From Hoeflea_A sp965216535 (GTDB lineage: Bacteria; Pseudomonadota; Alphaproteobacteria; Rhizobiales; Rhizobiaceae): a stretch of DNA of 64,000 bases. Of the stretch, positions 24,646 through 33,620 are shown in pieces; within the stretch, counting starts at the first letter, position 1, and every line of letters begins with the position of its first letter. Made by a program: the position numbers and the translations under genes. The stretch covers positions 3,534,001 to 3,598,000 of the forward strand of contig OZ244175.1 of NCBI GenBank assembly GCA_965216535.1, in the 5' to 3' direction. The notes below the pieces were generated by a model. That model made no database searches. It saw only the letters and a list, made by a program, of their open reading frames with translations, and was not told the origin of the DNA.

Positions 24646-26257
24646 GATTGAGTTCCTGGAAGAAGTCGTTGCCCTTGTCGTCGATGACGATGAAGGCAGG
24701 GAAATCCTCGACCTCGATCTTCCAGATCGCTTCCATGCCGAGCTCGGGATATTCCACGACCTCCACACTCTTGATGCACTCCTGCGCCAGCAGTGCGGCG
24801 GGGCCACCGATCGATCCGAGGTAAAACCCGCCATGGCGTTTGCAGGCCTCGCGCACCGTGCGCGATCGATTGCCCTTGGCCAGCATCACTTTCGAACCGC
24901 CAAAGGACTGGAACTGGTCGACGTAACTGTCCATGCGACCGGCGGTCGTCGGCCCGAACGAACCGGACGCATAGCCCTCGGGCGTCTTGGCCGGGCCGGC
25001 ATAGTAGATGGGATGGTTCATGAAGTAGTCGGGCATGTCGTCGCCGCCCTCGAGGCGCGCACGGATCTTGGAATGTGCGATGTCACGGGCGACGATGATG
25101 GTGCCTGAGAGTGAAAGGCGGGTTTTGATAGGATGTTTTGTCAACTCGCCGAGAATCTGTTCCATCGGTTGGTTGAGATCGATGCGCACCACATCGTCAG
25201 TCAGCGCCTGCTCGTCGATTTCCGGCATATAATGCGCCGGATTGGTTTCGAGCTCCTCGAGGAAAACGCCCTCACGGGTGATCTTGCCCTTGGCCTGTCG
25301 GTCGGCAGAACAGGAGACGCCCAATCCGATGGGCAGCGAGGCGCCATGGCGTGGCAGGCGGATGACCCGAACGTCATGGCAGAAATATTTACCACCGAAC
25401 TGGGCACCGACCCCCATTTGCTGGGTCAGTTTGTGAACTTCGGCTTCCATGTCCAGGTCGCGGAACGCGTGTCCGTCCTCTGAACCCGAAGTGGGCAGGT
25501 CGTCGAGATATTTTGTCGAAGCCAGTTTGACCGTCTTGAGGTTCATTTCGGCGGATGTGCCGCCGATCACGATCGCCAGGTGGTATGGCGGACAGGCAGC
25601 GGTGCCGAGCGTGAGGATCTTCTCCTTGAGAAACTCGATCAGGCGGTCATGGGTGAGCAGCGACGGGGTGCCCTGGTAGAGGAACGTCTTGTTTGCCGAA
25701 CCGCCTCCCTTGGCGACGAACAGAAAATTGTAGGCGTCTTCGCCTTCCTCGTAGATGTCGATCTGCGCCGGCAGGTTGTTGCGCGTGTTCTTCTCCTCGA
25801 ACATGGCGAGCGGCGCCAGCTGCGAGTAGCGAAGGTTTTTCTTCTCATAGGCGTCGAGGACGCCCCGTGAAAGTGCATCCCGGTCGCCGCCTTCGGTCCA
25901 GACCCGGCGGCCCTTCTTGCCCATCACGATGGCCGTGCCGGTATCCTGGCACATGGGCAAAACGCCGCCGGCAGCGATGTTGGCGTTTTTGAGCAGATCA
26001 TAAGCCACGAACCGATCGTTGTCGGTCGCTTCCGGATCGTCGAGGATCGACGCAAGTTGCTTCAGGTGAGCAGGCCGGAGAAGGTGGTTGATGTCGGAAA
26101 ACGCGGCCTCGGTCAGAAGCCTCAACCCCTCCGGTTCGACCGTCAGAATATCTTGCCCGCGAAAGGTGTCGACTGATACGAAATCGGATGTCAGTTTCCG
26201 GTAGGGCGTCTGGTCGGGTCCGTGCGGAAAAAGATCTGCTTTAGCGGCTTCGGACAT
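24638..26257 (-). CDS. fumA: class I fumarate hydratase (iron-sulfur)
   Basis: A 539-residue class I fumarase, single-chain type, interconverting fumarate and malate with a 4Fe-4S cluster. The N-terminal domain contains GVLPMCQDTGTAIVMGKKG with the first cluster cysteine; the central region has GGTSAEMNLKTVKLASTKYLDD and a HDVRVIRLPRHGAS segment; the C-terminal domain has GPTTAGRMDSYVDQFQ and MLAKGNRSRTV. Length matches the family (about 540-550). It overlaps DUF2332 by 8 bases. The 153 bases upstream hold its promoter and the terminator of the upstream gene. Confidence 0.94.
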   Translation of the reverse strand: MSEAAKADLFPHGPDQTPYRKLTSDFVSVDTFRGQDILTVEPEGLRLLTEAAFSDINHLLRPAHLKQLASILDDPEATDNDRFVAYDLLKNANIAAGGVLPMCQDTGTAIVMGKKGRRVWTEGGDRDALSRGVLDAYEKKNLRYSQLAPLAMFEEKNTRNNLPAQIDIYEEGEDAYNFLFVAKGGGSANKTFLYQGTPSLLTHDRLIEFLKEKILTLGTAACPPYHLAIVIGGTSAEMNLKTVKLASTKYLDDLPTSGSEDGHAFRDLDMEAEVHKLTQQMGVGAQFGGKYFCHDVRVIRLPRHGASLPIGLGVSCSADRQAKGKITREGVFLEELETNPAHYMPEIDEQALTDDVVRIDLNQPMEQILGELTKHPIKTRLSLSGTIIVARDIAHSKIRARLEGGDDMPDYFMNHPIYYAGPAKTPEGYASGSFGPTTAGRMDSYVDQFQSFGGSKVMLAKGNRSRTVREACKRHGGFYLGSIGGPAALLAQECIKSVEVVEYPELGMEAIWKIEVEDFPAFIVIDDKGNDFFQELNLG

Positions 26258-26350
26258 GCAGCTTACCCTCCAGTGACAGGCATGAAACAGGCAATCATCT
26301 AGGCCGAAGTGCCGGCGATTGCAATCTTCGAACTTAGACCGAAAAGGCCT

Positions 26351-26383
26351 GAAATCGAAAACGGGCGACCCGCAGGCCGCCCG
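26351..26383 (-). terminator. intrinsic terminator of the TPR gene
   Basis: Read on the minus strand, CGGGCGGCC and GGTCGCCCG pair around a TGCG tetraloop (9 base pairs with one G-T), followed by TTTTCGATTT. It lies 28 bases after the stop of the TPR gene and just upstream of the fumarase gene. Confidence 0.68.
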
Positions 26384-26410
26384 CTCGTTGTGCTATCGAA
26401 TTGTTTGGAA

Positions 26411-26947
26411 TCAGCTGTCTTGTTTCTTGATGAAGTCAGCTATTTGGCCGGACAGTTCCTGGTACTCGCCACAGTCACGTCCCTGGCACAGCCGGCGGAT
26501 TTCGGCCAGTTGCTGAAGCGCACCCGTCAGATCACCCTTTTGGAGCAGGGCTTCGCCCATGTACTCGCGAACCAGCGTGTAAGTGGGGTCGATCACCAAT
26601 GCCTGCCGGTAATAAGTCAGGCCAACTTCGATGCGACCTGCTTTGCGGTGCGAATAACCAAGATAGTTGAGGATCCGCTTGTCGCCGCGGTCTGCGCCGA
26701 TAGACAACACGTCGATGGCTTCATCGTAGCGGCCGGCTTCGGCTAACTGGCGTCCGGTTTGATAGAGGCTTTCGTTATCGAGGCTGGAATTGCGGGGCAC
26801 ACATTTGCGCTGCTTCCGGTCGTAGACCTCCCCGCGCGGACAGTTTCTGTTCGATGAACCGGAATCGCCGCCAGCCGAATAGGCCGGAAGAGGTGCCATC
26901 AGGCCCACGGATACAAGCAATGTAAATGTCGCCAGAGCAGTTTTCAT
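26411..26947 (-). CDS. secreted tetratricopeptide repeat protein
   Basis: A 178-residue protein with a signal peptide (about 1-25, ending AYSA) and a short Ser/Gly linker, a Cys pair (NCPRGEVYDRKQRKC) and then about three TPR units from residue 60 on (YDEAIDVLSIG, LNYLGYSHRKAGRIEVG, YMGEALLQKGDLTGAL). It is a periplasmic protein-interaction module; similar small TPR proteins occur widely in Rhizobiales with no known role. A second cysteine pair (RRLCQGRDC) near the C-terminus suggests disulfides. Start ATG 26947 has AGAGGAA upstream. Confidence 0.85.
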   Translation of the reverse strand: MKTALATFTLLVSVGLMAPLPAYSAGGDSGSSNRNCPRGEVYDRKQRKCVPRNSSLDNESLYQTGRQLAEAGRYDEAIDVLSIGADRGDKRILNYLGYSHRKAGRIEVGLTYYRQALVIDPTYTLVREYMGEALLQKGDLTGALQQLAEIRRLCQGRDCGEYQELSGQIADFIKKQDS

Positions 26948-27067
26948 CGATATTCCTCTGTTGGTTCGCTGTCGATCGGCATCATACACACATTCGTCCA
27001 AGCTGCATTCACGATCACATCAGTATTCGAACACACTGTCTTGATCGGATCTTGTCTATGTGTCCCG

Positions 27068-27085
27068 CTTGAAACGGGATTCAAG
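27068..27085. promoter_or_regulatory. inverted repeat upstream of ada
   Basis: CTTGAA and TTCAAG flank a 6-base spacer (ACGGGA), and a further TTCAAG occurs at 27099-27104. The site lies in the 236-base divergent space between the TPR gene and ada, about 100 bases before the ada start. It could be an operator; I see no clear canonical Ada box. Confidence 0.25.
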
Positions 27086-27183
27086 ACCGCTAGCCGAATT
27101 CAAGAGCAAGGGACGGAGTGTGAGGTCAGATTCGCGGGCCTAAGATGCGGCCATTGATGTATGGTTTCGCTATGAGGAAGAAA

Positions 27184-28266
27184 ATGACCGAGATGTCAGC
27201 TGATATTCGCATCGCAGCGGCGCAGATGCGCGATGCCGAGCGCTGGGAAGCAGTGGAGAACCGCGACAAAGCCTTTGATGACCGTTTCATCTACGGCGTC
27301 AAAACCACCGGAATCTATTGCCGCCCCTCCTGCGGCTCCAAGGCTGCCCGTCGTGAAAATGTGGTGTTCTTCGACGATGCGGCCGCAGCGCGGGAAGCTG
27401 GCTTTCGGGCCTGCAAACGCTGCAAGCCCGACGAGCCAAGCAGAGAGCAGAAGAATGCCGATATGGTCGCCGCCGCCTGCCAGACGATCGACGATGCTGA
27501 GGAACCACCAAGTCTCGAAGCCTTGGCTAGGCGGGCCGGCGTCAGTCGGTTCCACTTCCATCGGATTTTTCGCGAGATCACAGGCGTAACGCCCAAGGCA
27601 TATGCCGCGGCGAGGCGTGTGGGAAAGCTCCGCGGTGAACTGGAGGCCGGTGCCAGAGTGACCAGCGCGATCTTCGATGCCGGTTACAATGCCAGCAGCC
27701 GGTTTTATGAAGAATCGAGCAGCCGATTGGGAATGCGTCCCAAACAGTATCGTGACGGCGGCCGCGATACCCGCATCAAGTTCGCCGTTGGCGAGTGCTC
27801 GCTTGGTGCAGTGCTCGTGGCGGCGACGGAAAAAGGCGTCTGTGCCATCGACTTCGGTGAGGATGCGGAAACGCTGCTCAACGATTTGCAGGACCGTTTT
27901 CCGAATGCCGAGCTGGTCGGCGGCGACAGTGAGTTCGAAGCGTTGGTCGCGAATGTTGTCGGCCATCTTGAAACGCCCCAGGGCGATCTTGATCTGCCGC
28001 TTGATATTCGTGGGACAGCGTTTCAACAAAAGGTCTGGGAAGCTTTGCGTCAGATTCCAACCGGCTCCACGGCGAGTTACGCGGATATTGCCGAGCAGAT
28101 CGGTAAGCCGTCGGCGGTTCGAGCCGTGGCACAAGCATGCAGCGCCAATCGCATCGCCGTGGCGATCCCCTGTCATCGCGTCATACGTCGTGACGGCGAC
28201 CTGTCGGGATATCGCTGGGGTGTCGAACGAAAACGGGCACTTCTTTCCCGTGAGGCGCAGTCATGA
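27184..28266 (+). CDS. ada: bifunctional Ada: regulator and O6-methylguanine-DNA methyltransferase
   Basis: A 360-residue Ada protein with all three parts. The N-terminal zinc domain has Cys46, Cys50, Cys77 and Cys80 (YCRPSC and CKRC), one of which accepts methyl groups from phosphotriesters. An AraC-type HTH follows (LARRAGVSRFHFHRIF), then the methyltransferase domain with PCHRV (acceptor Cys330). Methylation turns it into an activator of its own operon. The start is taken as ATG 27184, preceded by GAGGAAG; an in-frame ATG at 27145 is possible. The stop overlaps the following oxygenase gene by 4 bases (ATGA). Confidence 0.95.
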   Translation: MTEMSADIRIAAAQMRDAERWEAVENRDKAFDDRFIYGVKTTGIYCRPSCGSKAARRENVVFFDDAAAAREAGFRACKRCKPDEPSREQKNADMVAAACQTIDDAEEPPSLEALARRAGVSRFHFHRIFREITGVTPKAYAAARRVGKLRGELEAGARVTSAIFDAGYNASSRFYEESSSRLGMRPKQYRDGGRDTRIKFAVGECSLGAVLVAATEKGVCAIDFGEDAETLLNDLQDRFPNAELVGGDSEFEALVANVVGHLETPQGDLDLPLDIRGTAFQQKVWEALRQIPTGSTASYADIAEQIGKPSAVRAVAQACSANRIAVAIPCHRVIRRDGDLSGYRWGVERKRALLSREAQS

Positions 28267-29009
28267 GCACGATTGCTGTCAGTGAGCGCGTCACACATGC
28301 CACCATCGGGCCGGACACCATTGACCGGCTCGACTGGTCCCGTCTCGAAGCGGATCTTTGTCAGCGGGGCTTTGCCACCACAGGCCCGTTGCTCGAACCA
28401 GAAACCTGTCGCGCGATCGCCGGATACTACGACGACGATCGCCGCTGGCGCAGTCACGTAAGGATGGCTCGGCATGGATTCGGGCAGGGTGAGTACAAGT
28501 ATTTCAACTATCCACTGCCGGACATGGTCGCCGCGCTTCGAGCGACCCTTTACCCGCGCCTCGCGCCAATTGCCAATCGCTGGCATGAGCAGATAGGTCG
28601 GGACGACAGGTTTCCGGCCTTGCACGATCAGTTCCTGCGTCGGTGCCACGATGCCGGTCAGAACCTGCCGACACCGTTGCTGCTGCGCTATGGGACCGGC
28701 GATTACAATTGCCTGCATCAGGATATTTACGGCCCTCTCGTGTTTCCGTTGCAGGTCGCGATCCTGCTGGACGATCCGTCGGTTGATTTTTCCGGAGGAG
28801 AATTCGTGCTCACCGAGCAGCGGCCGCGCATGCAGTCGCGCGCTGAAGTCATTCAACTGGGGTTGGGTGAAGCGGTAATCTTTGCGGTCAACGAGCGACC
28901 CGTGGAAGGCAAGCGTGGCGTTTACAGGGTGCGCATGCGCCATGGCGTCAGCCAGGTGCGCAGCGGCCAACGTCACGTGTTGGGCGTCATCTTTCACGAT
29001 GCCGCCTGA
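28263..29009 (+). CDS. 2OG-Fe(II) oxygenase of the ada operon (AlkB-like role)
   Basis: A 248-residue 2-oxoglutarate/Fe(II) dioxygenase. The metal triad is visible as His152-x-Asp154 (in LHQDIY) and His227 (RHGVSQV), and Arg237 in GQRHVL would hold 2-oxoglutarate. It differs from classical AlkB and matches the oxygenase family often fused or linked to Ada. Its 4-base overlap with ada means it is made with the adaptive response, so oxidative demethylation of alkylated bases is the likely function; protein substrates cannot be excluded. Confidence 0.87.
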   Translation: MSTIAVSERVTHATIGPDTIDRLDWSRLEADLCQRGFATTGPLLEPETCRAIAGYYDDDRRWRSHVRMARHGFGQGEYKYFNYPLPDMVAALRATLYPRLAPIANRWHEQIGRDDRFPALHDQFLRRCHDAGQNLPTPLLLRYGTGDYNCLHQDIYGPLVFPLQVAILLDDPSVDFSGGEFVLTEQRPRMQSRAEVIQLGLGEAVIFAVNERPVEGKRGVYRVRMRHGVSQVRSGQRHVLGVIFHDAA

Positions 29010-29025
29010 GGCCGGCTTCTTTTTC
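29001..29025 (+). terminator. terminator at the end of the ada operon
   Basis: GCCGCC and GGCCGGC pair with one bulged C around a TGA loop, followed by TTCTTTTTCG. The stem includes the oxygenase stop codon and lies between convergent genes. Confidence 0.45.
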
Positions 29026-29027
29026 GA

Positions 29028-31406
29028 TTAAGGCTCGTCCGGCACCGCCGGTGGCGGTCCGGCAGCCTGTTCGACCGCCTGCTGAGCGGCGCCGGCGATG
29101 GCCTGTCTGGCGTCCTCGCCGATAGGCTGATCGCCGACCACTTCGACTGTCACGTTGCGCTGCGCGAAATTGATGCCGTTGGCCTCGAACGCGTCGCGCA
29201 CCTTTTGATAGGCGTCCCTGCGGATCAGCCATTGGGCTCCGGGTTTGGCCATGAACTTGACACCGACCACCATGTTGAATTCTTCCATGCGCCGCACGCC
29301 CTGGGATTTGAGCGTCTGGATGATGTGCTCGCCATAGGCTTCGTTTTCCAGCAGTTCAGCGCCAATCTTCTTGACGATCTTCTTGACCAGTTTGATGTCG
29401 GTATCGAAGGGAACTCTGAACTCGAGCCGCATGATGACCCAGTCGCGGCTGTAATTGGTGAGCGAGGTCAGTTCTCCGAAGGGAATGGTGTGAATGGCGC
29501 CCAGGTGATGGCGCACCCGCAGTGAGCGGATCGACATGGATTCCACCGTGCCGCGAAGCGTGCCGATCTCGATATACTCTCCAATGCGGAAGGCGTCGTC
29601 GATCAGGAAGAAAATGCCCGACACGATGTCCTTGACCAGCGCCTGAGCGCCGAAGCCGATGGCGATACCGACGACGCCGGCTCCCGCAAGCAGCGGTCCG
29701 ACATTCACTCCTAGTGACGACAGAATGGTCATCAGAACGACGGCGACCAGTGTGACCATCAGGGTCACGCGCAGGATTGGCAGGAGCGTTGCCATCCGGG
29801 CCTCGGGACCCGGCGCCTCGCTTCCCTGCGGCGGAACATAATTGGCCAGTCTGCGATCGATTGCGGATTTTGCCCAAATCCAGATCAGATCGGCGATAAG
29901 CAGAACCAGGATGATATCCGCCAGTACACCGACAATCCGTCCGGTGACGGTCTCAGAACCAGACAGGCTGAAGATGTTGCCGCCCCAGGTGGCGAGCAAC
30001 GCAACGATCGCACCCATGACAAACACGAAGCGAACGAAGCGACGAGCGATTGGGCGATAAAGCTCGAGTGAAGGAACGATTTCTTCGTCCTCGTCAGCCT
30101 CGGCCGGTTCGTCGATAGTCGGCACGACGGCAGTGTCGGTTTCAGGAACGGCGCTATCATTTGCCGCCATTGCGACAGCTTCTGCATCAATTGTAGCCTC
30201 TGGCGCTGGTGTGTCGGGTAGCTCCTTCTCCTGATCCGAAGCCTTGCCCTCGGCCTGATCGAAGAAATAGTCAATGCAGCCGTTGCAAAGCCGGGTGACT
30301 GGAAACAGCAATCCGAGAATGATTACTGTCCACATCGTCTCGGTCGCGTTGAGCAACCAGAGAAACCAAGCGATCAGCGTCAGGATCGAGAGGTAACCGG
30401 GCCAGAACCTGGGCATTCCTGCTGCCACGTTATCCGGGCTGGCTTTTTTGGCGATCAGCCAGGAGAGGTGCCAGATGGCCATTATGATGGCCAAAGCGCA
30501 GAGCGCACCCTCCGCAACGGTGATCCCCAACGTTGCACCAAGGGCGTCCGTCTCTCCAGCCAGGTGCTCGAAAATGTCCGTCATTGTCATTGCCAGGATC
30601 AACAGGGATGCGACTGCTACGGTCCAACGATGCAATGGGCGGGCTATATCGTTGCTGAGCGGGACCAGCCGCAACTCAGGCACTCGTGGAGCCAGCACGA
30701 AAAGGGAAACGGTGGCGGCTGCCCGAACGGCAATGACAATGGTCAACAGGTTGAGGACTGTGTTTTCGACGAATGGCGGCCAGTCGAAGCTGAGGAATGT
30801 GCCGATGGTGCCAATGGAAAAGACAAACAGGCCTGCGAAGATCAGCAAGGCGCGCAGAGCAGCGGCTTGCAGTCGCTTGCCGAGGGACTGGGCATGGCTG
30901 AATTCCAGGCCAAGCAGCATTTGCTGTGTGTATTGTCTGAACAGCCATTCCAGGCCGCTGCCGATGACCAGGAAGATCAGCACGTAGGTGATGGTTCGCA
31001 GCGACTGTTCGGCGGACAATTGCTGCTGCCAGGATTGCGCCAGGAAGCTCGGAGCATCCGGCAGATTTCGCCAACTGACCGTCAGATCGATAAGGCGCTG
31101 ACGCACTCTCTCGATCCTACGGGCGATTTCCTGCTGGAAGTTCTCGGCCGCCTCGGCTCCGGCGAGGGAATCATTGTCAGCCTCCTGACCCCTTGCTCGC
31201 AGCCACTCGACCATCGACGGGTCTGACAGCAGACGCATCAGCTCACGGACGTCGTTGGGTGAGGGTGGTCCCGGTTCGACCTGGGTTTCGGCTGGTTGCG
31301 AGCTGCCCGGCATGAATTGCGCGAAACCGGGGTTGACCAGTGTCAGGCTCATCAAAATAACAATGAGAGGAAGGAACCAGCGATGTCGGAGATCGATCTC
31401 AAGCAT
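29028..31406 (-). CDS. MscS-family mechanosensitive ion channel
   Basis: A 792-residue large MscS-type channel. It has a signal peptide (about 1-27), a periplasmic helical region with RARGQEADN and REIARRIERVRQRL-like segments, about ten membrane helices, an acidic cytoplasmic insert (roughly 390-470, rich in Glu, Asp, Ala and Pro), and the conserved pore and beta domain (VGIAIGFGAQALVKDI, FRIGEYIEIGTLRGTVE, IPFGELTSLTNYSRDW). Start ATG 31406 has GGAGG 6 bases upstream and overlaps the stop of the 2Fe-2S gene by 8 bases, so the two are coupled. It probably protects against osmotic down-shock; the acidic insert is unusual. Confidence 0.92.
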   Translation of the reverse strand: MLEIDLRHRWFLPLIVILMSLTLVNPGFAQFMPGSSQPAETQVEPGPPSPNDVRELMRLLSDPSMVEWLRARGQEADNDSLAGAEAAENFQQEIARRIERVRQRLIDLTVSWRNLPDAPSFLAQSWQQQLSAEQSLRTITYVLIFLVIGSGLEWLFRQYTQQMLLGLEFSHAQSLGKRLQAAALRALLIFAGLFVFSIGTIGTFLSFDWPPFVENTVLNLLTIVIAVRAAATVSLFVLAPRVPELRLVPLSNDIARPLHRWTVAVASLLILAMTMTDIFEHLAGETDALGATLGITVAEGALCALAIIMAIWHLSWLIAKKASPDNVAAGMPRFWPGYLSILTLIAWFLWLLNATETMWTVIILGLLFPVTRLCNGCIDYFFDQAEGKASDQEKELPDTPAPEATIDAEAVAMAANDSAVPETDTAVVPTIDEPAEADEDEEIVPSLELYRPIARRFVRFVFVMGAIVALLATWGGNIFSLSGSETVTGRIVGVLADIILVLLIADLIWIWAKSAIDRRLANYVPPQGSEAPGPEARMATLLPILRVTLMVTLVAVVLMTILSSLGVNVGPLLAGAGVVGIAIGFGAQALVKDIVSGIFFLIDDAFRIGEYIEIGTLRGTVESMSIRSLRVRHHLGAIHTIPFGELTSLTNYSRDWVIMRLEFRVPFDTDIKLVKKIVKKIGAELLENEAYGEHIIQTLKSQGVRRMEEFNMVVGVKFMAKPGAQWLIRRDAYQKVRDAFEANGINFAQRNVTVEVVGDQPIGEDARQAIAGAAQQAVEQAAGPPPAVPDEP

Positions 31407-32556
31407 CGGCAACCTCCGAAACGGTGTCTTCCGCTGCATCGGCTCGGGCAGCCGCCTTTTGCCGCAAGACCATGTCCTTTGGAGAGATGTCAGGTGCGAC
31501 AAGCCGCTCAACGGTGAGCCGCCCGGCCTGTGGCTGGAGCTGGCAGGCAAGGCGCACATCGTCCGGTGCGTTGAGTCTGGCCAGCGTTTGTCGCTCCACT
31601 TGGGTCGGTTCGTTGAGATCGGCTTGCGTTTCGAGGATCCGAACACGACAGGTACCGCAGCGCCCGCGACCGCGGCACAGATTGGCATGCGGCAAATCGC
31701 TTATGCGCGACAATTCCAGGAGGCTTGCACCGGTTTCGGCTTCGATGGTCGGCCCACGCAGATAGTCGATGACGACCAGACCATGTCTTCGAGCCCGCAG
31801 TCGCAACCACCGCAGGACGAAGGCAGCGATCACCATTGCGCCGTAGATGTACATCGTTATCCAGAAGATACGATTGGCCAAAGCCAGGTTCGCAAGAACC
31901 TCTGCTTGCTGCTCGGCGGCCGCCTCCTGTTCTGCTTCCGTGAGTTCGACCGGCGGGGCCGCCGGTTCCTCCGCAACGACGGCAGCGTCGCTGATCACTT
32001 CGTTACCGGCATCGACAAAGCCGAGCAAAGCCAGAACTGGAACCGCAACGAATAGGGGATAGATCATCCAGGCCAAACGATCCCACCAGCTTTTGAGCCG
32101 GATCCAGCTGAAGATTCCAATGCTGCCATGGATCCAGATGACGATGACGACGAGGACCTGGCGTAGCCCTTCAAGCGGATTGTCCAGCCAGAAGTACGTA
32201 AGGATGAATCGATAGGTTGGTTCGAATTGAAAAAAGTTCTTAACGGCGTAGATGCCGATGACGTGGGAGGCGAGCAGCGGCACAATCAACAGTCCGAAGA
32301 CCAGTTGCGCGCCGTCATAACCCGACATGCGTAATGTGCTTCGGTGATAGAGCGCATGCAAACCGAGCACCGTGTGCACCAGGAAGGACAGCATCACCAG
32401 CAGGGACAATGGCGGAAACGTCCAAGGCGCTGTCAGGTAGGCGCTCGCCGCATCGGTTGCTTCCACGGAGAAGAGCCCGAAGGCCATGTTCAGCAGGTGG
32501 CTCGTTACGAAAAGGTACAGGCACGAGCCGGTCAGCATTCTCAGATTTCGTATCAT
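31399..32556 (-). CDS. membrane dihaem-type anchor fused to 2Fe-2S ferredoxin domain (cyclase domain absent)
   Basis: A 385-residue membrane protein. Six hydrophobic helices occupy about 1-255, with histidines inside four of them (TSHLLN, VHTVLGLHALYH, LASHVIG, IWIHGSIG), the pattern of succinate dehydrogenase-like b-haem anchors. An Ala/Glu-rich linker is inserted before the sixth helix, and then a plant-type ferredoxin domain with Cys294, Cys300, Cys303 and Cys338. From memory this is the architecture of the sensor part of rhizobial CyaC-type adenylate cyclases, but here no cyclase domain follows: the protein ends about 45 residues after the last Cys. Start ATG 32556 is chosen; 32601 is possible. 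It is coupled to the MscS channel gene. Confidence 0.8.
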   Translation of the reverse strand: MIRNLRMLTGSCLYLFVTSHLLNMAFGLFSVEATDAASAYLTAPWTFPPLSLLVMLSFLVHTVLGLHALYHRSTLRMSGYDGAQLVFGLLIVPLLASHVIGIYAVKNFFQFEPTYRFILTYFWLDNPLEGLRQVLVVIVIWIHGSIGIFSWIRLKSWWDRLAWMIYPLFVAVPVLALLGFVDAGNEVISDAAVVAEEPAAPPVELTEAEQEAAAEQQAEVLANLALANRIFWITMYIYGAMVIAAFVLRWLRLRARRHGLVVIDYLRGPTIEAETGASLLELSRISDLPHANLCRGRGRCGTCRVRILETQADLNEPTQVERQTLARLNAPDDVRLACQLQPQAGRLTVERLVAPDISPKDMVLRQKAAARADAAEDTVSEVADA

Positions 32557-32785
32557 TGGTCTTCTTAGTCCCCCAGACCCAGACAGCGAATTTGGAGGCA
32601 TTGCCGGGACAGGTCAAATTTTCTTTGCTCGGTACCGGTCGCCATTCTTGATCTTATCCATAATTCATGATTTCTGGATATTTCATCGGTGAAGACAATT
32701 GGGTCAAATCAAGTGATTGACAAAGTGCTGGTTGACCCGCGGCGATCCGGAATTGCCGGGGGCAAGCGGAAATCGGGGGATTACG

Positions 32786-33472
32786 ATGGACGAGCGGTTT
32801 TCGAAGCAACTGGGTGCAGAATTCATTGGTACGGCGTTTCTGTTAGCCACCGTAGTGGGTTCCGGGATCATGGCGGAGGAGCTGGCTGGCGGTAACGTGG
32901 CCATTGCCTTGCTCGGAAACACGATTCCGACCGGTGCTATCCTCGTTGTCCTGATCACTATGCTGGGGCCGATATCCGGCGCGCATTTCAATCCAGCTGT
33001 GACAATGGTTTTCGCAATCCGGCGAGAGATTTCACCGTCGCACGCGGTAGGATATGTCCTCGTACAAATAGCTGGCGGACTTATTGGTGTATGGGCGGCG
33101 CACCTCATGTTTGATCTGGAGGTGATGCAGTTTTCCCAGAAAGTGCGGACCGGATCGGCTCAATGGTTCGCCGAATCGGTAGCGACGTTTGGTCTGGTCT
33201 TTACAATTCTTGCGACGTTGCGCTCCAACGAGAAGGCTGTAGCGATGAGCGTCGGGCTTTATATTACGGCGGCCTACTGGTTCACTGCATCGACGTCTTT
33301 CGCCAATCCGGCCGTGACCATCGCGCGTGGATTTTCCGATAGTTTTGCCGGAATTCGGCCGCAGGACGTTGTTCCATTCGTCATAGCCCAGTTGTTTGGT
33401 GCGTATCTCGCATATGCGTTTTGCCGGTGGCTGCTAGCCGCGAAAGGTGAGGGTGCCAAGCAACACCATTGA
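32786..33472 (+). CDS. aquaporin (MIP family)
   Basis: A 228-residue channel with six membrane helices and both half-helix signatures, GAHFNPAVTM and FANPAVTIAR. It lacks the longer loops of glycerol facilitators (no Asp after the second NPA box, which reads NPAVT), so water or small neutral solutes are likely. Rhizobial homologues near ars genes have been linked to arsenite, but no ars gene is adjacent here. Start ATG 32786 follows GGGGGA. Divergent from the 2Fe-2S gene with 229 bases between. Confidence 0.9.
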   Translation: MDERFSKQLGAEFIGTAFLLATVVGSGIMAEELAGGNVAIALLGNTIPTGAILVVLITMLGPISGAHFNPAVTMVFAIRREISPSHAVGYVLVQIAGGLIGVWAAHLMFDLEVMQFSQKVRTGSAQWFAESVATFGLVFTILATLRSNEKAVAMSVGLYITAAYWFTASTSFANPAVTIARGFSDSFAGIRPQDVVPFVIAQLFGAYLAYAFCRWLLAAKGEGAKQHH

Positions 33473-33529
33473 TCAATTTTTTAGGAAATAGACCGTATTT
33501 TACCAAATTCGACCGCCAACAGCTTGCGC

Positions 33530-33557
33530 TTGACATTCCACAATGCCTAGCTATGGC
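33530..33557 (+). promoter_or_regulatory. putative sigma-70 promoter of the L,D-transpeptidase gene
   Basis: TTGACA at 33530-33535 and TATGGC at 33552-33557 are separated by 16 bases. The pair lies about 60 bases before the proposed TTG start. The preceding region from 33473 is AT-rich. Confidence 0.45.
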
Positions 33558-33620
33558 GAATAGAGGACACTTCCGGCGATGGGGCGCCAGGTGTCCCGGG
33601 AATCGTCGGAGGGCACAGGT

